Assembly: GCA_009602725.1 (NCBI GenBank)
Contig: WELB01000004.1
Span: 1,489,632 to 1,509,256, forward strand
Origin: Spirogloea muscicola
Taxonomy: Eukaryota; Streptophyta; Zygnematophyceae; Spirogloeales; Spirogloeaceae
Length of the DNA stretch: 19,625 bases
Direction: 5' to 3'
The notes beneath the pieces are model-generated. The model had not been told where the DNA came from, did no database searches, and saw only the letters and a list, made by a program, of their open reading frames with translations. This document shows positions 9,201-18,600 of this stretch, piece after piece; the stretch's first letter is position 1; each line of letters begins with the position of its first letter. Made by a program: the position numbers and the translations under genes.

Positions 9201-12200
9201 GGGATCGCTGTCCCCTGGTGCTGTGACAAGAAACCCAAGCCTTGTCTACAGCAGATTTTGTTACTCACCTGAGATCTCTATATCCTCTTGGCTTCAAGTT
9301 TGATGGTTGCACACATTGCTCCAGTCTCTAGCTTCATGGTGCTAACAGAATGTAAGGACAACCAAGTATTCCGCAGGATGCAGAACTTCTAAAGTGAGTG
9401 CTAGCTCTCTACTCTATGTGGTCTATTAGAGGGTGTAGTAATTTGAGTTGGGTGCTTTTAATGAGCAGGTTTGAAGCAGCAGGCAGTGACGCTGTTCGAG
9501 GCCGGAAAGCTGGGCGACAGGCAGGTCATGGAGCTGTGCAACGGCCTGAGGGGCCTGGAGGGCACCAAGCTCGAGGGCGAGCTCCAGCACTTTGCAAACC
9601 ACGCCGAGAGCCTGCGCTGCGCACTCGAGTACCTCTCGACCGGCCAGGTGGCGTCTGCCACTTCAGTGCAGGACTTAGTGCCCTCCAAAGGCGCAGTCGA
9701 GCCGGATGCCTCAGCAGGTCAGCAAGTAGATGACCACGGCAGAGGGATGGAGATTCAGCGAGACAGTGGAGAGAGCCGTGCGGCGGAGCACGAGGGAATG
9801 GCGGCTCTTGGCGCGGCGGAGCTCAAGGTCGACGACGTGGAGCTCGCTGGTCATAGCACGCTGGAGGCCGCTGATGTGCAGCAGAAGAGCGTCACTGAGT
9901 CTCTGGGGTCTCACCCAGCTCTGCTGCAGGTCGGCGACAGCACCTCGCTCACAGAGTGGGCCACGTGGGGCCCTCAAGTGATGACTGGCGAGGCGCGGAC
10001 TGATCATGACCAAGCGCCGGACAATGGCAACGAGTTTGGCGATTGGGAGACGGCAGCAGCTTCGAGCAGCGGCGGCGGTGGTGGCGAGGCAGAGGGCCCG
10101 GTGTGGGCCGGAAGCTGGGAGCAGGATGTGGCAGCTTCCGGCGGCGCCGGCACGGCCGCCTGGCCGAGCCTCGATGGCGCAGCGCCCACGAGCACCAGTC
10201 AAGGCATGGCGGCCAGTGGTGACCGCCCACTGTTGTCTCTGAACCTCATTGACATGGACACGGCGCTCAGCTCGTCGCCAAGAGAAGATGGTGGTGAAGC
10301 CAAGGATCGCAGCAGCAGGAGCAAGATGGTGCAAGGGGCCGCGAGGTACAAGGTGGATGTGCTGCGTAGCGAGAGCCTGGCGGGGCTGCCGCCACCCACA
10401 TTGCGCCGCGTGCTCCGTCGCGAGTACTCCACGGTGGTCTCCATGGCGCCGCTTGCTGCCGCGCCGGCGCTGCATAGCGGCGACGCCGAGGACGGTGGCG
10501 AGGGCCCGGCGCATTTTGGGCCGCCCTGCGCTGCGGCAACGTCGCCCTGGATGGCGCTGCTGCTGTATGCGGCAAGTGGGGCGGGGCCGGTGACCCTGGC
10601 GCTCGTCCGTGGGCAGCGCCTCCGGAAGCTGCCGCCGCCACTCGGCGGCTGCCGCAGGGCGTCGGTTTGGACGTGGGATGCGTCGGCACTCGGCGGCGTC
10701 GGAGGCAAGGCCGAGGGCTCCCTCGTCGACGGCAGCGTGCTGCTCCACGTCCTGAATTCGCTCCTCCGGCTCTCAGCAGTCCTCGTCCAGCCATACCCGG
10801 CACATGGCGGCAGCTTGGAAGGTCCGCCAGGAGATAGCAATCTGGAGCTCATCACTTGTGACGTCCCGCTCCCCATCGGCTCGCTAGCCGGGGACTCTGC
10901 GGCGGCAGCCCCAGAGCTGGCTTCGCAGCACGGCAACTGCCTGAGCGCTGCGAGGGACGTCGCGACCAGAGCCGGACTGCACACCATTGGCTACTTTGCG
11001 GATGCTGCGAGTGCTTTGGAGGGCTCGTAGCGGCACCGGTGCTGCCGAGGACTCGTCGCAACCCCAAGATAGTGCTGTCGTGGCCCAAGGTGGCGCGCAA
11101 CTTGACAGTGCCGAGGAGTGCTGGGCTGCAGCACGCTTGCGTCCACTAGACAACGAAGGCTTGCCGCCGGGCGTGACATGGGGCTGGGTGCCGCTTGGGG
11201 TCTCGTTCGGCATCCCCCTCTTTGACACGCAGCTGTGCAGGAGGGTGTGCGAGAACGCCGCCAAGCTGGGCATGCTGGAAGCGCCGAGGCTGCAGGAGCA
11301 CGGCGCCTGCATGGCGGGCTTGAGGGGCAAGCTGCGCAACTTCATCTCGGACCTCAAGCCCAATGGCCCAGTGTCCATGTAAGCTCTAAGAACAAGAAGC
11401 ATATGTCTGGTTGTCGCGATGAACAGGAAGAGGATTCAGACTTAGTGTCATTGAGGGAGGAGACCATGGATCTGCTGCTTGCGGTTTGTTAGACTAACGC
11501 TGGCACCCCGACTTCGCAATCAATATTTAGTACTTATGAAGTACCTCAACAGTAAGTCAGTAACAAAATGTCAGGACAGTGCTTGATGCCAGGGTCCTTC
11601 GATTGCCTGCCTATGCAGGGCTGCTTACAAACCAGGGGTACACAGTCAAGCACGCATGGATGGCTTCGAGGGCTTTCTATTATCCAGCAAGGACTGGTCG
11701 CAACACACAGATGCTGCTGACATTCCCGTATTGAGTCCGAGGATTCCCCGCCGTGATCCTTGGTGCACGCCTGAAGACACTGACAGGGGTGTTGGCCACT
11801 CGGAGTCTGTACTTGTGGGCTTTGAGAGATTTAGGTGGGTTGATATCCTCATACCTCTATGACTGCCTCACTTTACTCTGTTCTGCTTGATGAAGCAGCA
11901 TGACGAGCTTATCCACTGTCTCCTAGATGACTTCTGCGAATTTCCGCACTATTACTAGCAGCTTGGTTGCATTGCCATCTCTGCCCTACTCATGTGGTCA
12001 CAACTTGATCTAGCAAGGCATGGAAGCTCAGTGATTCATGCAACCACAAATAAATGCTGTTTGCTTTTGGTCTCAGATATTCCAGGCAAGCCAGTCAGCC
12101 ATCTGGAGTGAAGAGGGACATAGCTGACGAGCAGTCGACGTCAACTTCACATCCACCAGGTTGTGGACTGCAAACAAATGTGCAGCCTGCTTGTTTGCAT

Positions 12201-12758
12201 GATACCACCCAAGTATTCATATGAGCTTTCTGGTGCTATGTCCTGAGCCAACACTCACCTTTCTTTCTGGCCTGAAGCGTCTTGCTTTGGATCATACTTG
12301 GATGCCATGATTGTGGTCCAGAGGCTTATAACTTTATTGACCTTGTTCTGCACGGCAGATAGACCAGTTGAGGATGAGGACATCCTTCCCGGTGTGAACC
12401 TCATATTTGATGGGGCCACTTTGGCACCATACAACATCGGCTCTGTCCTCCAGGTACCGTAGGCAGACCTCAGCTATTATGTGCCACTAAGATCCTGTAT
12501 GCGGGGTACATCAATATCAAGGAGCTAGCAATGCATCAACCAGCCCATCAAGCCTGACTTTGCAGACTGCCTTTGGCCTACTGTGAGGCACATGATGATA
12601 GGCATGCCAATGTATTGTGGATAAGTATAAGTGGGTCGCACTTAACGAGTCGTTTCACACAGTAACCTTGAAGGAATGCCATGAACAATGTTGCTTTCAA
12701 ATGGCAGGGGAGACTTCCTGCTGCGCTCATCACTGAAGCAGCTCATCTGGTTGCTTAA
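6242..12758 (+). CDS. FAM91 family trans-Golgi vesicle-capture protein, about 15 exons
   Basis: FAM91A1 in animals works with TBC1D23 and the WDR11 complex to capture endosome-derived vesicles at the trans-Golgi; plants keep an orthologue. Exons: 6242-6369, 6809-6926, 7131-7227, 7446-7552, 7667-7786, 8033-8186, 8356-8416, 8654-8786, 8995-9217, 9469-11026, 11109-11378, 11619-11834, 12077-12159, 12359-12453, 12708-12758 (stop TAA). Phases match throughout; product about 1137 aa versus about 1000 in plants and 840 in human. N-terminal half: RIKEHCIKKRYRW, FPYHLAEDVCRIIRVSPF, SYDSIPNFSAADA, GVGRNQYIDLMNKCRS, PWWHVTVVNLTHEEFR, RGLIYFDVPVFPDD, ELATTLQANLERLGAAVS, RIAFLVDANLTSYLMMG, AVTLFEAGKL. Then a roughly 215-aa Gly/Ser/Ala/acidic linker (about 455-672). 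C-terminal half: YKVDVLRSESLAGLPP, HFGPPC, GQRLRKLPPPLGGC, WGWVPLGVSFGIPLFDT. The end ILPGVNLIFDG, then GRLPAALITEAAHLVA, is the plant-type extension. An in-frame ATG at 6191 would add 17 residues. Exons 12 and 13 rest mainly on phase, and the 11027-11108 intron is tentative. Confidence 0.92.
6381..6412 (+). promoter_or_regulatory. Telo-box-like AAACCCTAA element in FAM91 intron 1
   Basis: The sequence CCCAAACCTTAAACCCT followed by AAAACCTTAACCCCTA starts 12 nt after the exon 1 donor. It holds an exact AAACCCTAA (6391-6399), the plant telo-box known from 5' regions of many housekeeping and translation genes. Its 17-nt core is inverted relative to 5388-5404 but has the same orientation relative to its own gene. 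Function is inferred. Confidence 0.55.
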
Positions 12759-12825
12759 CGATTTTGTACGTTGGAACACCAAAGCTTCCCACAAGGTGCC
12801 TTACTTTGCCTGTCTGGTCTCCTTT

Positions 12826-12925
12826 GGAGGGAGGGAGGGAGAAAGAGACACAGAGAGAGTGGGAGGGAGAAAGGAGGGGACGAGGGAGGGAGGAAGGGAG
12901 GGACCGAGGGATGGAGGGAGAGAGC
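12826..12925. repeat. GGGA/GGAGGG purine tract
   Basis: About 100 nt of almost pure purine on the + strand, built of GGGA and GGAGGG units with AGAGAG interruptions, beginning 70 nt after the FAM91 stop. The many GGG runs at short spacing could form a G-quadruplex or triplex; in the FAM91 transcript it would fall in the 3' UTR. Confidence 0.85.
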
Positions 12926-13315
12926 TTTGCTTGCTGCTCGTATTCTGCCAGTGCCTTTAGATCAAGTGCTGCCTATGACATGTACACATTCTTGGTTACC
13001 ATGAGAGCATACACAAGAATCAATGACATTCTTGTACTTACAGTTGCGAGTCTGGATATGTGGATAACACTGCGTCCTTGGCGGAGCCATTAATTGCATG
13101 TTAGCAGTTCATCTTTGCCAATCCGGTCAGCATCCCCCCTCTCATTTCTGCCTGGTTCCCACTTTGCCTCATCACGCAGACGAATGGTGCAGCAGCTTTG
13201 GTGGGCTCTTAAGTACTATGTATTATTGAACCTGGATTTCATCGCTCCAGGGTCGAGTAGCTGCCTGAGGAGCTGACTGCTTCATTCGAGGTGTGCACCC
13301 CTGTGTGGATTGTAA

Positions 13316-13516
13316 GAGGCAAGTTCAGATGCTTGCGTTTGGAGTAGAATTGCATTGAGAGAGACACCACTGGAAGGCACCTGCTTACATGGAGAAGCTG
13401 CAGGAGCAGCTGACAGAAGCACAGTGTTTGTGGCATGTGCAGAGCTGCGAAGTCAAGGAGCCAAACCGTTGCTTGTTGTCCATCAAAGAATCTGGGCACA
13501 CAACCTGCAGTTGTGA
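13316..13516 (+). other. Coding-like open patch A, unidentified
   Basis: An open frame of 66 codons between TAA (13313) and TGA (13514). It reads as ordinary globular protein: it includes STVFVACAELRSQGAKPLLV and VHQRIWAHNL, a beta-strand/helix-like alternation. A possible acceptor CAG ends at 13328 and possible donors lie near 13509. I do not recognise the family. It may be an exon of an unannotated + strand gene or of a decaying one. Confidence 0.35.
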
Positions 13517-13668
13517 TGTCATTGTTTTGCCGTTATTATAATTGACGAAGATGCAACCAAGAGCCTAAGTTTTCTGAACATGCTCTACCTGCATCGACCA
13601 CTTACAAGTTTATTAGGGATTTAACCTATTAAACTTGTCCACACCTTGCAACCCCACATTATCTTTGA

Positions 13669-14048
13669 AGCTTTGCTTCAAAGCAAGGTGAAGTGCATCT
13701 GGATTTGTCACCTTTCTTTGGGCAGGATGTCCACAAACTTGCCCCCTTGGAGGAGGGAGGACTCTTCTCCCTCATGCCTTTGGAAACGATCATTTTTATT
13801 GATGATAAAAGAGACTTTGGTGCAGTGGCGTTTCTCCTGTCATGACTGTGAAGTCCTTGGTCCAGCAACGCATTGCATTCATGGACTGGCTGTCCATAGA
13901 TGGCAAAGGCTTACAGTTGCGCATGCAAGAAGATGGTTCACTTATGCAGATCATAGCTGCTGCTTTGATCTGCTGACTTAAGGACCAACTGGGCTTGCTG
14001 CTCCAGTCCACCACCGAAGGTGCAGACCTTCCTCCATATCTGGGACAC
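13669..14048 (+). other. Coding-like open patches B and C with a frame change and an in-frame TGA, unidentified
   Basis: Patch B (13669-13842) is open for 58 codons and reads GEVHLDLSPFFGQDVHKLAP, GGLFSLMPLETIIFIDDKRD. Patch C (13809-13973), one frame over, continues with MTVKSLVQQRIAFMDWLSID and GLQLRMQEDGSLMQIIAAAL. A TGA at 13974 interrupts it, after which the same frame runs on as LKDQLGLLLQSTTEGADLP to 14048. The composition is protein-like on both sides of each break. No GT-AG intron I can find joins B to C cleanly, so this is either a one-base indel (sequencing or mutation) or a pseudogene. Function unknown. Confidence 0.35.
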
Positions 14049-14279
14049 TGAAAGAGCTACATAGCATCATGGGATGTTGAGAGTTGTGGCAGCTGAAGCA
14101 GGTAAAGATTTTCAAGTGGTAGTGCGTCGGAAGCAATAGGAGCACCGCGCGCAATCTACCATTGTGAACAACACGAGTCCTCTGTGGTGGACCGCTGCTG
14201 TCAGCACTAGTATGGGTTACTGCAGCTCTAGCGGCACTAAGTTGGTCAGTCCCCACCTCCGACGTGATAAAAACTACAA

Positions 14280-14301
14280 AGCTTGCATGAGCATGCAAGC
14301 T
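14280..14301. repeat. Perfect 9-bp inverted repeat (hairpin)
   Basis: AGCTTGCAT, a 4-nt GAGC loop, then ATGCAAGCT: a perfect 9-bp stem. It is not followed by a T-run and is in no annotated gene; no function can be assigned. Confidence 0.8.
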
Positions 14302-14821
14302 CACAAAACCATTCGGAAGCTCGAAGGCCCGATGGCAAGACAGAGTATGGCGCCTTCCAAGCAAGCGCAGTGGCAGCTGCGCACGTCAGACGGACCCTCT
14401 GGGCCGCCGGAAAATCTGGCGCAGGCACTTGGCCACGGCGTCCCAGACCTCGCGCCAACACGGCCGGTTTAGCCCCTTCTCCGTCGCCATAGTGCAGTGC
14501 AACCTCCGGCAAGGCTTCCTGTGATGGAGGTCCGAGCCAGTCAGTGCAAATATGGGTTGACGAACCTCCCTTGCCGTTCCTGCTGGCAGATATGCCGGAG
14601 CTGCTGCGGCGGCTATGGGCGAGCGACCCACACAGCACAATGGCAGCGCTAAGTGTGGAGTGTCGTGGACTGTAGGTGTTGTCTAAAGAGCTGGCAGAGA
14701 TGCCGATGGTGGTGATCGTTGACATGCATGCAGGAGCTGGACTGCAGGAGCTGGGACCGAGGGTTTATGGTTGGCATCAAAATAATTTTCCCAGAGTGGT
14801 CACTATCCCAGTTTTCGGAAA
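14291..14821 (+). other. Coding-like open patches D, unidentified
   Basis: The open frame 14291-14521 includes RRKIWRRHLATASQTSRQHG and FSPFSVAIVQCNLRQGF. A GTGATG donor at 14521 and a TGGCAG acceptor at 14589 would join it in phase to 14590-14675 (YAGAAAAAMGERPTQHNGSA). A further phase-compatible join at 14676/14733 would need a very short intron of 58 nt, leading to ELGPRVYGWHQNNFPRVVTI. The minus strand also has a long open frame here (14246-14725), so strand is not certain. No family recognised. Confidence 0.25.
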
Positions 14822-15120
14822 GCTCATACATATTATGTGATGCAATAATTCAGGCCCTAGCAGTTCTTGCGGCTTCCACGTCGCGCAGCCTTCCGGTGGG
14901 TGCCGGCACAGGGCCAGGAGAGGGTTGTCATGCGTCAGGTGCAAAGAGTCTCAGCTTGGCCCTCGGTGGCACTCAACGGCTTGATATGGATCTAAATTGC
15001 GATCATCGAGCGCGCAGCTGAAGGCCTGTAATCAAGTTCAGGCCTCGTAAGCGTGGTGTCAAGAGCCTCAGTTGTCAGATGATGGGTTTCGGGCGCTTGT
15101 CTCCTGCGAGGTGAAGCCAA

Positions 15121-15366
15121 TTGGTAGCACCAGCAATAGTATCAAAGGCCATCTTGAGTCGCTCTTCTACCAGGAGAGGAGGCGCAGGGCTCCCAAAGTT
15201 ACACAGTCTTGGTGTGAAGAGGTTGGAGCAAGGAGGAACGCCGCAATATCGAGCTTCACTACAACTGCATGGCCTCAGTTTGATGGCGGCAAAAGCAGCT
15301 GCCAGAAGCATGGATCTACACTGGCAAAGCTGCAACGGACGTCGTTCTTTATGTTCCAAAGGCTGT
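15121..15366 (+). other. Coding-like open patch E, unidentified
   Basis: An 82-codon open frame from an upstream in-frame TGA to TGA 15367, containing LVAPAIVSKAILSR, LPKLHSLGVKRLEQGGTPQ and HGLSLMAAKAAARSMDL. Its composition is protein-like, but both other + frames and one minus frame are also open here, so coding status is uncertain. It could be the last exon of the unidentified + strand gene. Confidence 0.25.
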
Positions 15367-15517
15367 TGAGGTCTGTGTGGCAGTAAAAGTTGACATCCAG
15401 AACGCACATTATTCTACAGTACTGCACAGACAGACTTAGACTTGGGGCCAAAGCAATGCAATAAAGCTCCGGGTCAATCACCCTGCCAGTATACAAAAGA
15501 ATGGGGGACTTGAGGGC

Positions 15518-15522
15518 TTACA
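15518..15522 (-). terminator. Possible TGTAA polyadenylation signal for RPAC1
   Basis: TGTAA on the minus strand about 155 nt after the RPAC1 stop codon. TGTAA is the common green-algal poly(A) signal; a pentamer is weak evidence alone. Confidence 0.3.
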
Positions 15523-15673
15523 ATCAGTGCTGTTGATCAGCTTCAAATTCAGCTCATTAGGCTTTATTTTGGCCAGCTTCTAAGGAGGCGCCCAGAGAGG
15601 GGTGCCAGTAATGTGTTGCGTGGCGGGCTTCAATTCACACCTGACTCTACTAGTTTTCATTGTGGGCTCTGCA

Positions 15674-18600
15674 TCAACCAAGTTCGCCCGCCACCCTCAT
15701 CGCCTTGTCTGCAAGAACGTTAACAGCCTCTGTGAAGAGGACGTCCGGTGGCAAGGCTCCTGTCGACTCTATTGAGACTGCAAAAAACGAGGTAAGTTCA
15801 GGTGTCAGTTGACTGACTCATACAATTAACACCATGCTGGCAAGGAAGGTCCAGCCTGGACTTCGATCAACGGGTTCACAGAGAGTTGTGAAGACATGGC
15901 ACAAAATTCAGCCCCTACATCTGCCATACCGCCCTACAATAATGCTATGGTGGCACTGGTAGCTGGCATCATATGCGGAAACTGGGTTGCGCAGCAAAGA
16001 ACCAAGCTTAAATATATGGAGGTATGTTCCATACGCATAAAAGAATCTCTGACCATCTTTGCTGTGTGACACAATCTCCAATCACTGCGCATAAGCAGTC
16101 GGGACAGAAGCAATCACGCACAGATGAAGTGATCCCGTTTTCTCGTCAGCTGGATGTGCTCCTCCCAGCCCTCTTCCATGATGCACTCACGGCACAGAGT
16201 GCACGCGCGGGGGTTCACAACCCGGGCTTGCCTTTGTCCTGGCACCCATCTTCAAGAGACCCTTCAGGATATACCCAAGAAAAGCAAGACTATGCTGAAG
16301 CCACATGTATTCGACATCTATAAGCAGAATCGTGAGCAAGTGCAGCATCAGGTGAGTGGACAGGGTGTGATAGAGCTTGCTTGCATACTACTGCACAGAC
16401 TTTCTTGAGAAGGTTCATAGGGATCAAGGGCTAAGGGCAGCGATGCATCGAGCGCATGAAGCACCCCTGCACTCACCTCGGCCGAGGTTCTCAATGTCAA
16501 AGACGCCCGCGGGACACTTCTGTATGAGGCTGTCAGCCATATCCTCTTTCACGGGCTTCTTGATCACCACCTACATGACATACGCCACAACACTGGGTTG
16601 TGAGAAGAAAGCACAAGGCAACCTGGCAAACATCCCTCTGTGAAATGTCATGATATTGACAAGCAAAAACTGACAAAGCATCCTGTAGAGCTCTGCCAAT
16701 TCAACATTTTGACGGTACTTCTGAGTACTTGGAATGGTTGTCGAGACTTGACTGTACAAGCCTGATGCAATTGGCAAGACAAAGCACCAGCAGCGAAGGA
16801 TCTGAAGAGAACATGCGTGAGAAGCATTCAACAACAGAAGTTCATTCGCATCAAAGAGGTGCTGCAAGAATCCTCACCTCAGGCAGCATCTTGTAGAAGG
16901 CTGTAGCAACAGGTGACCACTTGGCATGCGTCTTGCCCACGCCCTTCACAGCGTGCGCCTCCAACTCAACAGACTAATTTGAACAAGAATTGCTCATGAG
17001 TATGTCGCTGCAGCTTGAGTCAGATTTTGCACAGGACAACCTGCCAGATGATTAAGATAGGCACCTGTGTGATACAGCCCTCACGGTGGAGAATGCAATG
17101 TAGTTAAGAAACAGCATGAAGCCTGGCAACAAGTGCGTGCTTGGAAGAACGGGCAGGCTGGCAGGACCTGGCCCGGCCGCAGCTTGGTGAGCACGATGTC
17201 ATCGAGCGTGGGCTGGATGCTGGCGCCCTTGAGCTCTTGCCCATCCTCCTGAGAGGTGGCAAACGACGTGAACTTCTGCTCCTGGTTGGGCGGCAGCTCG
17301 CTGCCAGCCGGTAGCCACTGCAGCGCTCCCGACAGGACTGCCAAGCGAGGGCCACCATATGTACGTCTGCAGTCAGGTTCATGCTCCACATGGCAACTAG
17401 GAAGCAATTGGTGTTACAGACACTAGCTGTACTCCTGATGAGCAATTGCTGAGGGAGGAGGACAGGGTGCAAGACTTTCCACTGACAAGAAGAACGTTTC
17501 TGCATTCAGCACAAACTACAGAGTTTACAGCTGCAACCCGAAGTCCTTTCCATGCAGTATGACATCAAAGACCTCGATGACTCAAATGCTGGACTTTTTA
17601 CAGGCACAAGAACTGCAGTGGTGCTTGTCTTAGTGGAGCAGGGCCCTTTTCTGTGACAGGCAGCAGATCACCTGAAGCGCCGACGATACGGTCGCCGTCC
17701 CGCTTGCACGACGCAGCAAGCTTGAAGACAATTGTGTTCTTCTCGCCAGCCGCATCATCGTCTGCGAGTTCCTCAACCAGCTGTCAATGAGACTAAGCAA
17801 TGCTCAAGCTATATGGCCTATGGCTTTTGCTTGTCACTAGCTGAGAAGACCCAGCCTCCTGACCACAAGCACAACATTGGGGCTGTCTGCGAGCAGACTG
17901 ACAACTGCAGATTTTAGACCCAGTGAAGGCTGCAACATGACCATAACAATGCCAACTTTTGGATGACGCTCTCAAGTTGGCTTTGCTAAATGTTTTGCTT
18001 AATTTTGCTGAAGATTGATCTGATTGCAACCTCCAGAAAAATCAAAAACCCGACCCAGAAAGCTAGAGCTGATTCTTGAAGGTTTTCTCAGGCTGGCAGT
18101 GGGCGGGAGAGGACAGCTGGCCCACCTGCCTTGTACTCAAATCTGCGAGGGTCGACCCTTAGCGGGACGAGGCCAAGGCGATGAGCCAGGACCTCGTCCT
18201 GCATCACCGACGTGTTGTCGACCATGAACACCTTCTCAATCGCCATTGTCGGCACCTGCAGGTGTGCCAGAGCCCCGAGATGGACAGCACCAGTGTAACA
18301 CGCCATGTCAGCTTCAAGTACTCAATTACTCTGATACATCAACGTTACAATCAATCTAGAAATCACAGTGAACCATTTCTTGAACTACAGCAAGGCAAGG
18401 AGTTTGCTATGTTTCAACAACGCACCAGTGGCTGTTGGTATTACTGCTATGAAGTTGGGGCCTACAAGCCTCGCAGGTGGGGCGGTCACCTCCGCAATGA
18501 GGATGCGGCGAAAGGCGTTGGCCAGTGAGGCGTCAATGCCCACCAAGTCGAACTCCATGTCGGTGGCGCTCATGGACTTAATCTCCACCTGCCGCAACAC

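Larger units (their letters stand above)
12759..15673. other. 2.9-kb region between FAM91 and RPAC1, no named gene
   Basis: This is the convergent space after the FAM91 stop and before the RPAC1 stop. It starts with a G-rich purine tract (12826-12925) and then holds several coding-like patches on the + strand (listed separately), a hairpin at 14280-14301, and a TGTAA on the minus strand at 15518-15522 that could end RPAC1. I recognise no conserved family in it. GC content rises around 14320-14660, as it does in real exons elsewhere in the window. Confidence 0.6.

Noticed and set aside
9711-10987. Long minus-strand and alternative-frame open reading frames opposite the large FAM91 exon
   Set aside because: They are shadows of a GC-rich exon whose + frame carries clear FAM91 motifs.
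13180-13212. Alternative last exon of FAM91 after the strong pyrimidine-rich acceptor near 13179
   Set aside because: It would give LQ-TNGAAALVGS-stop in phase, but the exon at 12708-12758 gives GRLPAALITEAAHLVA, a far better match to the plant C-terminus. Alternative splicing cannot be excluded.
13974-13976. In-frame TGA after Cys as a selenocysteine codon
   Set aside because: No selenoprotein family is recognised, no SECIS element was identified, and a frame change lies just upstream, so decay or mis-splicing is the simpler reading.
14246-14725. Minus-strand open frame of about 160 codons as a gene
   Set aside because: No family motif, and the + strand here shows equally protein-like text with phase-compatible splice sites; strand is left open rather than called.
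17762-18129. GC-AG intron in RPAC1 (AAG|GCAGGT donor joined to CAG|CTG at 17780)
   Set aside because: A normal GT-AG intron (18125-17762) also keeps frame and gives eight residues between FEY and EKNTIVF, the spacing I recall for plant orthologues; the GC-AG version is five residues longer.
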